From QHWT01 sp046734675 (GTDB taxonomy: Bacteria > Acidobacteriota > Vicinamibacteria > Vicinamibacterales > 2-12-FULL-66-21), in assembly GCA_046734675.1 (NCBI GenBank), contig JBKPRU010000147.1, positions 1 to 9,472 of the forward strand: a stretch of 9,472 nucleotides of DNA, written 5' to 3'. Position 1 is the stretch's first letter, and every line of letters starts with the position of its first letter. The translations under genes and the position numbers were made by a program. Positions 1 to 7,511 of the stretch are shown here, in pieces. The notes beneath the pieces were generated by a model. The model saw nothing but the letters and a program-made list of their open reading frames with translations, had not been told where the DNA came from and did not search any database.

Positions 1-546
1 GCGCGGTCGCAGTTTCCGATGGCCTACGTTCGCGCGAGCGGCGACCTCGCGACCGTGCGCGATGGCTACGCGCGCGTCGTGAAGACGCTGGGGCATCGAT
101 TGCTGCGCGGCTTCATCACATCATCGGAATGGGTCAACCATGCGCTGTTGAGGCAGCGTTTCACAGCGGGCCTGGCGGCCTTCGCAGCGGCGCTCACGAG
201 CGTGCTGGCGTGCATGGGCGTGTACGGGCTGCTCGCGTACTCCGTCACCGCGCGGGTTCGCGAAATCGGTGTGCGCCTGGCGCTTGGCGCTTCTCGCGGG
301 ACCGTCATCTGGATGATCGTGCGGGACGGCTTGGCGATCGCGATGCCCGGTGTGCTCCTCGGTGCTCTCTGCGCGTGGGCTGCCGCGCGGCTCGCGCAGG
401 CACAACTTTACGGGATTGCCCCTGGTGATCCCCGAATGCTGGCGCTCGCCGCCGCCCTATCGCTTGCGACCGTGCTCGCGGCGTCATTGCTTCCGGCGCT
501 GCGCGCATCGAGGGTGGCGCCGGTCGAAGCACTGCGCGAGGACTAA
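1..546 (+). CDS. ABC transporter permease, FtsX/MacB-like (ADOP type), C-terminal part
   Basis: The reading frame is open from base 1, so the gene begins upstream and only the last 181 residues are present. Three hydrophobic segments are visible at about residues 55-80, 108-130 and 146-168 of this fragment. Between the first two lies the cytoplasmic loop motif REIGVRLALGASRG (87-100). The protein ends with LPALRASRVAPVEALRED (164-181), the typical tail of FtsX/MacB-family permeases. Known members of this family work with a MacB-like ATPase in exporting peptides, lipids or toxins, or in transducing conformational change across the inner membrane. The form resembles the long acidobacterial orphan permeases, which usually lack an adjacent ATPase gene. 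Substrate cannot be inferred. No T-run terminator follows the stop. Confidence in the family is high; the ADOP subtype is inferred because the N-terminal half is out of view. Confidence 0.9.
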   Translation, partial: ARSQFPMAYVRASGDLATVRDGYARVVKTLGHRLLRGFITSSEWVNHALLRQRFTAGLAAFAAALTSVLACMGVYGLLAYSVTARVREIGVRLALGASRGTVIWMIVRDGLAIAMPGVLLGALCAWAAARLAQAQLYGIAPGDPRMLALAAALSLATVLAASLLPALRASRVAPVEALRED

Positions 547-770
547 GATCTGGGATCGCGACAACCATTGGCGACGCCCGCGCCTGAACACATCCCGCTC
601 ATATTTTGTTAACTGGCGGGGTCCCTGTTGTAGCTGATCGACGACGAGGGCTCGACCCGATCGGCCCGGCCTGAAACAAGAGTCTCGAGGGCGCGCGCGT
701 CAGCTCAGCTTCGCGCCCCTCCAAGAGAGGGCATTCCGAAAGGGCATATCTCCACATCCGACCGGGCGAC
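547..770. other. intergenic region with two overlapping potential hairpins
   Basis: No convincing gene lies in these 224 bases; the short frames on either strand have no family features. There is an AT-rich patch at 601-612 (atattttgttaa), but no well-spaced -35/-10 pair was found with it. A potential stem pairs GGGCGCG (689-695) with CGCGCCC (712-718). A second pairs CCCTC (717-721) with GAGGG (727-731). They share bases 717-718, so the full stems cannot form together. The second ends about 39 bases before the next start codon. Neither is followed by a T-run, so a Rho-independent terminator is not supported. Confidence 0.35.
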
Positions 771-3074
771 ATGATGTCGTTCATGACGCGACAGGCTCTT
801 GCGATAGCCCTTGTGGTTGGACTCACTCAAGTGGTCGCCCTGTCGCAATCACCGCCACCGCGGACCGAGTCGAGTCTTTCTGCAAGCCCCGCGCGTGTAC
901 GTGACTGGGCAACGCGCCTGCTGGCCAGCGACGCAAAGGTCCGCGCAACCGCCGAAGCGACGCTGGTCCAGGGAGGTCTTCGGTCGGTCCCTCTGCTGAG
1001 ACGCTTCCTCACCCCTGAGCATGAAGACCTGCATGTGGTGACCCTTGAAATGATCCGGCGGATCGGTCCCCCGGCCATTCCGTTACTCGTGGACCTGCTG
1101 CGGCACGAGTCGATCGCCATCCGGCGCGAGGCCGTCGATGCGTTGATTGATCTCGCGCCTCATACCGAATCGATTCAAGCGGCTTTGAGACGGGCGCTGA
1201 AAGATGAGGATGCGATCGTCGCCGGCGATGCCGCGCGAGCACTGGGCGCGTTGGGGAAGCGGGGCAGCCCCTCGGTCGGCGCCCTGGTCAAGACTCTTTC
1301 TCACGAGGACGCTTACGTCCGAGTCTACGCGGCAGAGGCCCTGTCATCGATCGGTCCGAACGCGGCGACTGCGGCCGACGCCTTGGCCGAAGCCTTAGGC
1401 GATCCTGTGCCCGGCGTTCGATGGGCGGCGTGTGAGGCCCTCGCCAGCATCGGCCCGGCTGCGCAGTCTGCAGTGCCGCAGTTAATCGCCGCGCTCGAGG
1501 ATGATTTCCTCTATGTGCAGATCTTCGCGGCCGGAGCGCTGGGCAGCATCGGACCGAAGGCACAGTCAGCCCGCGAGGCGCTGAAGTCGGCAGCCAATGA
1601 TCCGGCATTGCATGACGAGGCCGAGTGGGCGTTGAGACGAATCGCTGGAAGTGATCGCATCGACGGTAAGAACGAGCGCGAGCGAGTGCCCCTGGCGAGC
1701 GAGCCAGTCGAGGACGCCGACGCGCGACGCCCCTCCGTCAAGCCACCGGACGTCCTCACCGGCAATCCTCCGGTTGAATGGGATAGCACCACGGGCCGGA
1801 ACATCGTCTGGAGTGTCGAGTTGGGAAAGGAAACGTATGGTCGTCCCGTCGTTGCCGACGATGTGGTCTATGTGGGCACCGACAACGCACGGCACCTCAA
1901 TCCCGACTACGAGGAAGATGCCGGTGTGCTTGTGGCATTTCAAACGAAGGATGGCAAGTTCGTATGGCAGGACCTGGCCCCGCGAATCGAGCGGGGTCTG
2001 CGAGAGTTTCTGCTGCCGTCGACGACGAGTACACCGTATGTCGAAGGGGATCGGTTGTACTACGTCACCGCCGAATGCCAACTCCGTTGCCTCGACACAC
2101 ACGGCTTCCGTGATGGCGAGAATGATGGTCCGTATCGCGACGAGACCTTCCAGGACCACGCCGCGGCCGACATCGTCTGGGAGTTGGACGTGTGTGGCCG
2201 CTTGGGTGTGTTTCCGCATGAAGCCACGAACAGCGACGTGTTGCCCGTAGGTGATCTGCTGATGATCTCGACCTCGAACGGGCAGAATGAAGGCCACACG
2301 CGCGTTCCCTCGCCGCGCGCCCCAAGTTTGATCGCCGTGGACAAGCGTTCCGGCGACGTCGTCTGGCGCGCCATCGGCGCGGGCGAGCACGTGTTACACG
2401 GCCAGTGGTCCAGCCCCGTGGCGGCCAATGTCAATGGGCGCATACAGGTGCTCTTGGGCGGAGGAGATGGGTGGCTGCGCGCCTACGACGCGACGTCGGG
2501 TCACGAAGTGTGGCGATTCGACGGCAATCCGAAAGACGCACGCTGGCTTCCGCGACCGGGTGTCTTTTCACGCAGCTTCATCATTGCCTCACCGGTCTTC
2601 GCGGAGGACCGCGTCTTCATTGCGATGGGACAGAGTCCAGGGCACGGCAACGGACCCTCATTCATTTACGCGATCAGTCCCAATGGCCAGGGAGACGTGA
2701 CTCAGAGCAGACTCCTCTGGACTTCTCGCGACGTCGGTCGCGTGGTGGGAACGCCGATTGTGAAAGACGGTCTCCTGTACGTTGCGGACCTGGGCGGCAC
2801 GATTCACTGTCTGGACGCGGCAACCGGCGCGCACGTCTGGAAACACGAGACGCACGATGCCATCTGGGGAAGCCTCCAATTGGCGGGCGACCGCCTTTAC
2901 GTTGGGAACGTTGGAGGCACCATGACCGTTCTTCGTGCGGGGCGGCGAAAGCACGTGCTCGGACAGATCGAGATGGATGCGGCGCTCTATTCGCCTCCGG
3001 CGGTGGTCGGCGATTCGCTTTATCTGGCCACTGCGAACCGGTTGTATCTCATCGCGTCAACCCTCGCTCGATGA
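771..3074 (+). CDS. exported HEAT-repeat / PQQ-like beta-propeller protein
   Basis: This 767-residue protein starts with a probable signal peptide: a hydrophobic stretch at about residues 8-24 followed by SQSPPP, suggesting export to the periplasm. Residues about 58-292 form roughly seven HEAT-like helical repeats. They carry recurring features such as VRVYAAEALSSIGPNA (183-198), VRWAACEALASIGPAA (216-231) and IFAAGALGSIGPKA (251-264). After a charged, proline-containing linker (295-335), residues about 335-767 form a PQQ-like beta-propeller. This part has repeated tryptophan-docking patterns: AVDKRSGDVVW (522-532), AYDATSGHEVW (571-581) and CLDAATGAHVW (680-690). The propeller part resembles secreted PQQ-like repeat proteins of Planctomycetota and Acidobacteriota (from memory; not searched). 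The HEAT part probably binds a partner. Whether PQQ is bound or any reaction catalysed is unknown; many such propellers are non-catalytic. The first ATG is used, but ATG at 783 would also give a good signal peptide and no strong ribosome binding site separates them. Confidence 0.9.
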   Translation: MMSFMTRQALAIALVVGLTQVVALSQSPPPRTESSLSASPARVRDWATRLLASDAKVRATAEATLVQGGLRSVPLLRRFLTPEHEDLHVVTLEMIRRIGPPAIPLLVDLLRHESIAIRREAVDALIDLAPHTESIQAALRRALKDEDAIVAGDAARALGALGKRGSPSVGALVKTLSHEDAYVRVYAAEALSSIGPNAATAADALAEALGDPVPGVRWAACEALASIGPAAQSAVPQLIAALEDDFLYVQIFAAGALGSIGPKAQSAREALKSAANDPALHDEAEWALRRIAGSDRIDGKNERERVPLASEPVEDADARRPSVKPPDVLTGNPPVEWDSTTGRNIVWSVELGKETYGRPVVADDVVYVGTDNARHLNPDYEEDAGVLVAFQTKDGKFVWQDLAPRIERGLREFLLPSTTSTPYVEGDRLYYVTAECQLRCLDTHGFRDGENDGPYRDETFQDHAAADIVWELDVCGRLGVFPHEATNSDVLPVGDLLMISTSNGQNEGHTRVPSPRAPSLIAVDKRSGDVVWRAIGAGEHVLHGQWSSPVAANVNGRIQVLLGGGDGWLRAYDATSGHEVWRFDGNPKDARWLPRPGVFSRSFIIASPVFAEDRVFIAMGQSPGHGNGPSFIYAISPNGQGDVTQSRLLWTSRDVGRVVGTPIVKDGLLYVADLGGTIHCLDAATGAHVWKHETHDAIWGSLQLAGDRLYVGNVGGTMTVLRAGRRKHVLGQIEMDAALYSPPAVVGDSLYLATANRLYLIASTLAR

Positions 3075-3125
3075 CGATCAGTGTGACGCTCCTGTGACTG
3101 TTGGACGGGCGGCAAAAAAGCGTCC

Positions 3126-3815
3126 ATGAGTTTCTATTTCAAGAGCGGGATCTTGTCTCTGGTGCTTGGTCTCACTGCCGTCATGGTCATCTACTGCGTC
3201 GGCATTGGCAGCTATAACAGCACAGTATGCAGGGAGCAGTACCACGACTCGGTCGAACGACTTGGGTACGGGTGCAGACTCGTGGGATTCCCCACTGCAT
3301 ATATCGAGAATGATGCCTGGGGTCATAACGCACATGTTTACCGAATGGCCCTTCTTCTGAACCTGCTCTTCTGGTCTGCGGCATGCTTCACAGTGCTTGG
3401 CCTTGTTCGAAATCATTTGAAAACAGCCTTCAAGGCGCTGTCTAACGTAAGCACGCCCACACGAACGGCTATCATCCTCGAGTTGCTCGCCGTTCCCTTG
3501 ATCGTCCTGATACTCATGTACGATTTGCCGATAAGACTAGGGCCGCGAGAGGACGTGTCTGATATTTTGTTCCGCCCGTTTAATCACTGGACGGTCCTGT
3601 ATCTTTCGCTGCCGATCATTGCCGTCGTGGGCTGTCTGTTCGGCATTGCTGGGGTCTATCGCCAACTACGTACAGCGCCGCGCGATCGGCCGGCGGAAGA
3701 CGATTCCAGAAGGCGGCGAGTACTCACGAACCTGGTTTTAGCCCTTCCGTTCCTGATGACGGTGTGGATCGTTATCGCCATGATCTTCGTCGGCTGGATT
3801 CCGGAGGTCGTGTGA
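3126..3815 (+). CDS. hypothetical five-segment membrane protein
   Basis: I do not recognise the family of this 229-residue protein. Five hydrophobic segments are visible at about residues 8-28, 74-94, 114-134, 154-178 and 200-224. Basic loops after segment 2 (RNHLKTAFK, 95-103) and before segment 5 (DSRRRR, 193-198) suggest they face the cytoplasm. This places the N-terminus inside and the 29-73 loop outside. That outer loop has two cysteines (35 and 50) that could form a disulfide. Hand counts over 3181-3240, 3301-3360 and 3361-3420 give about 47-52% GC, below the neighbouring genes. No Shine-Dalgarno motif is clear before ATG 3126; the preceding bases are AAAAAAGCGTCC. The gene follows the HEAT/propeller gene by 51 bp in the same direction and may be co-transcribed. 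The orderly membrane topology argues for a real gene. Confidence 0.7.
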   Translation: MSFYFKSGILSLVLGLTAVMVIYCVGIGSYNSTVCREQYHDSVERLGYGCRLVGFPTAYIENDAWGHNAHVYRMALLLNLLFWSAACFTVLGLVRNHLKTAFKALSNVSTPTRTAIILELLAVPLIVLILMYDLPIRLGPREDVSDILFRPFNHWTVLYLSLPIIAVVGCLFGIAGVYRQLRTAPRDRPAEDDSRRRRVLTNLVLALPFLMTVWIVIAMIFVGWIPEVV

Positions 3816-3927
3816 CGAGCACGGTCATCGTCGAAGATTGGCGTGCTTGCGGTGCCTGGTAACACCCGCCTTCAAATTCGTCAAGATTGCGTGAGCAACG
3901 TGCTGAGGGCCAGGACAGCCCTGGACC

Positions 3928-3933
3928 TATACT
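3928..3933 (+). promoter_or_regulatory. possible -10 box (TATACT) for a leaderless transcript
   Basis: TATACT is a close match to the TATAAT -10 consensus. It ends six bases before ATG 3940, so transcription would be expected to begin at or next to the A of the start codon. No -35 box was found at the usual spacing. A small inverted repeat, CCAGG (3910-3914) and CCTGG (3920-3924), lies just upstream. The absence of a usable Shine-Dalgarno sequence before this gene fits leaderless initiation. The call is inferred from sequence only. Confidence 0.4.
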
Positions 3934-3939
3934 CGCTTG

Positions 3940-4851
3940 ATGACGATCACCCTGAGGCTGCGGCGACGAGCATATCAAGCGCTGCTCGCGACGACGAGGC
4001 GCGCCCGCAGTGCGCGGCAACGGTTCGCCGACCGGCGCAGCCTGGGCCAGCTCGCGGACTCGAGCCCGCGTGCGGCACGCCTGGTCGCTTGCTTTCAGCG
4101 CCTCGACATGCAGACGTCAGCGGAGCAGGCGCGCATTCACGCGATCGAGCGGGAGCGCCGACGGATGCTGCAAGACGATGGTCCGCTGATCGACGGGTCG
4201 GCCGAACCGGGGCTGTATGACGAAGGGCAGACCATCGCCGCGGCAACAAAGGTCAGCAAGTCGCCACGTGGTGCGCTCCTGCTGTATCAGTTGATTCAGG
4301 AGTTCAAGCCGCAGCTCGTCGTGGAGCTGGGGACGAACGTCGGCATCTCGGCTGCGTATCAAGCGGCGGCCCTGAACGACAACGCAACTGGGGGTCGCCT
4401 GGTTACCTTGGAAGCCTCGCCGTATCGACTGCGTCTTGCCAAATCGCTTCATGCGAAGCTCGGTCTCGAGAACGTCAGCTACGTGCCGGGATTGTTCTCC
4501 GACACCCTCGACGCTGCGCTCGCGGAGCACGGCCGGGTAGACCTGGCGTACATCGATGGGCACCATCAGTATCAGCCAACGCTCGATTACTTCGACGCGC
4601 TGTGGCGGTACTCCGGTGAGGCCGCCATGTTCGTGTTCGATGACATACGGTGGTCGGAGGGCATGCTGCGTGCGTGGACCCAGCTGCGAGCTGACCCGCG
4701 GCTCGATATCACGGTGGACCTGGGTTCGATGGGCCTCGGATGCCGAGCAGCGGGAAGTCCACGAGTAACGTCTCGCGCGTTCTACTCAGTACTGCATCCG
4801 AGCGATCCCGGTGCGAAAGCCGATTTCGAGGAGAGGGCGCGGCGGTGTTAG
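3940..4851 (+). CDS. class I SAM-dependent methyltransferase
   Basis: The 303-residue product has a Rossmann-type methyltransferase core after a basic N-terminal region (about residues 1-75, many Arg). The SAM-binding glycine motif VVELGTNVGIS is at about 127-137. The acidic end of strand beta2 is VTLEAS (155-160). VDLAYIDGHHQY (200-211) followed by MFVFDDIRWSEGM (230-242) matches the Methyltransf_24-type fold. These motifs support methyl transfer from S-adenosylmethionine, but the acceptor is not identifiable; relatives often act on small molecules or surface glycans. The start is set at ATG 3940. The TTG immediately before it (3937) is in frame but less likely. The gene converges with the GH15 gene, with only 21 bp between stop codons and no strong hairpin plus T-run. 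It is 124 bp from the upstream membrane gene and appears to be transcribed alone. Confidence 0.85.
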   Translation: MTITLRLRRRAYQALLATTRRARSARQRFADRRSLGQLADSSPRAARLVACFQRLDMQTSAEQARIHAIERERRRMLQDDGPLIDGSAEPGLYDEGQTIAAATKVSKSPRGALLLYQLIQEFKPQLVVELGTNVGISAAYQAAALNDNATGGRLVTLEASPYRLRLAKSLHAKLGLENVSYVPGLFSDTLDAALAEHGRVDLAYIDGHHQYQPTLDYFDALWRYSGEAAMFVFDDIRWSEGMLRAWTQLRADPRLDITVDLGSMGLGCRAAGSPRVTSRAFYSVLHPSDPGAKADFEERARRC

Positions 4852-4872
4852 ATCCGTCGGGATGAGATCGGC

Positions 4873-6672
4873 TCAGTGCTGACCGCTGCGCTGACGATCG
4901 GCGGCCGGACCCCCTTCCTGCGACAAGTTGCGCGCGGTGTTGACGAGCGACACGTGCGTAAACGCTTGCGGGAAGTTGCCGAGCAGGCGCTTCGCCCCGG
5001 AATCGTATTCCTCGGCGAGCAGGCCGAGATCGTTGCGCACCGCGAGCAGCCGCTGAAAAGTCTCGCGTGCCTTGCGGTGATCTCCCAGCAACGCGTAGTT
5101 GTCAGCCAGCCAGAAGGTGCAGGGCAGGAACACGCCCTCGCCGGGAGGGAGCCCGTCGACGTGCGTCGATGTGTCGGCGTGGTAGCGCAGAAGGAAGCCG
5201 TCGCACATCAGGTCGTGCTCTATCGCGGCGACGGTTCCGACGACCCGGCGATCGGTCGGAGGAAGAAAGCCGACCAGCGGCAGCATCAAGAGGCTCGCGT
5301 CGGTGGCATCCGACCCGTAGTACTGGGTGAAGGCGTTGCGGCGGGCGTTGAATCCGTCGCGGCACACCTGCGCGTGAATCTCGGCGCGAATCGCGCGCCA
5401 TCGATCCAGCGGCGCCCTCGCGCCAGAGTGCTCCGCGATACTGATCGCGCGATCGAACGCCACCCACGCCATCACCTTCGAGTGGGTGAAATGTCTGCGT
5501 GGCCCGCGAACTTCCCAGATTCCTTCGTCCGGCTCTTTCCACAGCGTCTCGAGGAAGTGCATCAACTCGGTTTGCAGCGCCCACGCGGCTGCGTCGTGCT
5601 CGACGCCGGAACGAAGCGCCAGGCACAGCGCATCCATGAGCTCGCCGTAGACATCGAGCTGCAATTGATTGACGGCAGCGTTCCCGACGCGAACCGGCGC
5701 GGAGCCCTCGTATCCGCGCAGCCAGGGCAGCTCGTATTCCGTCAACCGGCGCTCGCCGGCGGCCCCATACATGATTTGCAGATCCGCCGGATCGCCGGCG
5801 ACGGTGCGCAGCAGCCAGTTGCGCCAGGCGGACGCTTCCTCGGTGTAGCCCCCGACCAGCAGCGCGTACAGCGTGAACGTCGCATCGCGCAGCCAGCAGT
5901 AGCGGTAGTCCCAGTTCCGTACACCGCCGATGCGCTCCGGCAGCGACGTCGTCGGCGCGGCGACGATGCCGCCGGTTGGCCCAAACGTCAATGCCTTCAG
6001 CGTGATGAGTGATCGGATCACATCCTCGCGCCACTCGCCGTCATACGTGCAGCGGCCGGACCAGTCTTCCCACCATCGGCAGGTGTCGTCGACGGCGGTG
6101 TCGACGTCAATCGGCGTGACCGATTCGTGCGAGGGATGCCACGCGAGCAGAAAGGGCAGACGCTGACCCGCGCGTACCGTGAACTCCGCGCGCGTGGTCA
6201 GGTCCACGCCGCGGGTCTCCACGGGTGACCAGAGCGTCAGGGCGTCCGGTCCGCCGATCGCACGCAGCGCACCATCAACCTTTCGTACCCACGGCACGAT
6301 GGAGCCGTAATCGAAGCGAATGATCAACTCCATCTGCATCCGGACTTCGCCGCTGACGCCTTCGACGATGCGGACGAGGTCGGGCTCGCGGTCGCGCGGC
6401 GGCATACAGTCGATGAGACGCACGCTGCCGGTTGCTGTCGTGAACTCCGTCTCGAGGACCAGCGAATGACCCCGGTAGCGGCGCGCGCGCGCTCGCGGTT
6501 CGTCGAGCGGCGCGATCAGCCAGCGCCCGTCCGTGTGCTCCCCGAGCAACGCCGAGAAACATGCGTGCGAGTCGAAGCGCGGCATGCAGAGCCAGTCGAT
6601 GGATCCATTGCTGCCCACGAGGGCGGCGGTTTGCGTGTCGCCGATCAGACCGTAGTCCTCGATTCGCATCAT
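4873..6672 (-). CDS. glycoside hydrolase family 15 enzyme (trehalase/glucoamylase type)
   Basis: With the start at 6672 the protein has 599 residues, normal for bacterial GH15 enzymes. It opens with the family's characteristic MRIEDYGLIGDTQTAALVG (2-20), then GSIDWLCMPRFDS (23-35), the beta-sandwich N-domain. The (alpha/alpha)6 catalytic barrel carries GGVRNWDYRYCWLRDAT (249-265). PDEGIWEVRG (381-390) contains the likely general acid Glu387. GLLAEEYD (550-557) contains the likely base Glu554, followed by GNFPQAFTHVSLVNTA (565-580). Members hydrolyse terminal glucose from trehalose, starch-like or related glucosides by inversion; actinobacterial proteins with this N-terminus include trehalases. 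The substrate here is therefore inferred only. No signal peptide is seen, so it is probably cytoplasmic. The frame extends to in-frame ATGs at 6768 and 6888. Those extensions lack family similarity, and the 6888 start would run into the divergent gene, while 6672 has a TGAGG upstream. The start could still be 6669 or 6768. Confidence 0.93.
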   Translation of the reverse strand: MMRIEDYGLIGDTQTAALVGSNGSIDWLCMPRFDSHACFSALLGEHTDGRWLIAPLDEPRARARRYRGHSLVLETEFTTATGSVRLIDCMPPRDREPDLVRIVEGVSGEVRMQMELIIRFDYGSIVPWVRKVDGALRAIGGPDALTLWSPVETRGVDLTTRAEFTVRAGQRLPFLLAWHPSHESVTPIDVDTAVDDTCRWWEDWSGRCTYDGEWREDVIRSLITLKALTFGPTGGIVAAPTTSLPERIGGVRNWDYRYCWLRDATFTLYALLVGGYTEEASAWRNWLLRTVAGDPADLQIMYGAAGERRLTEYELPWLRGYEGSAPVRVGNAAVNQLQLDVYGELMDALCLALRSGVEHDAAAWALQTELMHFLETLWKEPDEGIWEVRGPRRHFTHSKVMAWVAFDRAISIAEHSGARAPLDRWRAIRAEIHAQVCRDGFNARRNAFTQYYGSDATDASLLMLPLVGFLPPTDRRVVGTVAAIEHDLMCDGFLLRYHADTSTHVDGLPPGEGVFLPCTFWLADNYALLGDHRKARETFQRLLAVRNDLGLLAEEYDSGAKRLLGNFPQAFTHVSLVNTARNLSQEGGPAADRQRSGQH

Positions 6673-6683
6673 CAGTCGTTGAA

Positions 6684-6688
6684 CCTCA
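6684..6688 (-). promoter_or_regulatory. ribosome binding site supporting the GH15 start
   Basis: On the minus strand these bases read TGAGG, followed by 11 bases and then ATG at 6672. The spacing is slightly long but acceptable. The alternative ATG at 6768 is preceded by GTGGCACCTC, which has no comparable motif. This, together with the family N-terminus, decides the start. Confidence 0.45.
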
Positions 6689-6811
6689 GGACCAAAATCG
6701 TGTATGTCTGCAATTCGAGCGCCGGGCGATCCCGAACGATCGTCCTCGACCGACGACTCATCTGTCATGAGGTGCCACGACTGCGCCAGTGTTATTGTCG
6801 AAGCCGTCAAC

Positions 6812-7417
6812 ATGGTCGCGACCATTCCACCCTCGAACAAGATCAAAACCTTTCGCACTGGGACGGCGTTCGAATCGTGGCTGCGCAAGAATCACGCACG
6901 CGAGCGCGAGGTCTGGCTGCGGATCTTCAAGAAGGGCTCCGGCGTGCCGTCCATCACGATTGCGGAAGCACTCGACGTCGTGCTGTGCTGGGGATGGATC
7001 GACGGCATCCGGAAAGCATTCGATGAATGCTCGTATTTGCAGCGATACACGCCGCGCCGGCCAAAGAGCATCTGGAGTCAGATTAACCGCGAGCACGTCG
7101 CGCGGTTGACGAAGGCCAGGCGCATGACGCCGCACGGACAGCAACAGATCGACGCTGCGAAAGCCGACGGTCGCTGGAACTCCGCGTACCTGCCGATGCG
7201 CGACGCGTCGGACGACAACGTCCCCGGCGATCTGCGCAAGGCGATCGAAGCCAGTCCACGGGCGTTGAAGACGTTCCAATTGCTGGGACGGCACAACCGC
7301 TATGCGCTCGTGTTCCGCACCACCACCATGAAGACAGCGGCAGGACGAGCCAGGAAAATTGCCGCCCTCGTCGATATGTTGGAACGCGGTGAAACGCCAC
7401 ACCCCGAGCGTCGCTGA
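6812..7417 (+). CDS. YdeI/OmpD-associated family protein
   Basis: The 201-residue product matches the YdeI/OmpD-associated family throughout. It has FESWLRKNH (20-28), EVWLRIFKKGSG (33-44), EALDVVLCWGWIDG (51-64), YLQRYTPRRPKSIWS (75-89) and RWNSAYLP (120-127). The C-terminal OmdA-like part has LGRHNRYALVFR (157-168), then a final TAAGRARKIAALVDML stretch (173-188). Family members are small soluble proteins; E. coli YdeI is linked to stress and antimicrobial-peptide resistance, but the biochemical activity is not established. The start at 6812 gives the usual family length. An in-frame ATG at 6767 (and the frame up to 6704) would add residues with no similarity and overlap the divergent GH15 upstream region. 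The only Shine-Dalgarno-like bases are a weak CGAAG at 6799-6803. The gene is transcribed away from the GH15 gene and ends 101 bp before the flavoprotein gene. Confidence 0.88.
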   Translation: MVATIPPSNKIKTFRTGTAFESWLRKNHAREREVWLRIFKKGSGVPSITIAEALDVVLCWGWIDGIRKAFDECSYLQRYTPRRPKSIWSQINREHVARLTKARRMTPHGQQQIDAAKADGRWNSAYLPMRDASDDNVPGDLRKAIEASPRALKTFQLLGRHNRYALVFRTTTMKTAAGRARKIAALVDMLERGETPHPERR

Positions 7418-7511
7418 AATAGCCGCTCTCTTTCGAACAGATACCTTCGTCCAATGGATTCGTGACCCCCGATCCTGTCTAATGCAGCTGGCCCCGGACC
7501 GCTTCCTCGGC

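Noticed and set aside
1566..2390. A 274-residue minus-strand open frame
   Set aside because: It overlaps the HEAT/propeller gene, has no family features and is explained by high GC lowering stop-codon frequency.
3070..3949. The 11-base repeat GATGACGATCA at 3070-3080 and 3939-3949
   Set aside because: One copy overlaps a stop codon and one a start codon; the flanks differ beyond a few bases. Chance or a recombination trace cannot be distinguished, and no element boundary is visible.
4849..4875. A bidirectional terminator between the convergent methyltransferase and GH15 genes
   Set aside because: Only 21 bases separate the stop codons, and neither a stable stem nor a T-run was found on either strand.
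4876..6012. A 378-residue open frame on the plus strand, antisense to the GH15 gene
   Set aside because: It lies entirely inside the GH15 gene on the other strand, has no recognisable motif and is Arg/Gly/Ala/Val rich as expected for a mirror frame in GC-rich DNA. The GH15 gene has full catalytic motifs.
5102..6034. A 310-residue minus-strand frame in another phase of the GH15 gene
   Set aside because: It is an Arg/Ala/Gly-rich shifted reading of the GH15 gene with no motifs of its own.
6673..6811. Promoters for the divergent GH15 and YdeI-family genes
   Set aside because: TTGACG on the minus strand at 6810-6805 resembles a -35 box, but no acceptable -10 follows at 16-18 bp; no plus-strand pair was convincing either. 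Promoters must exist here or nearby but cannot be placed.
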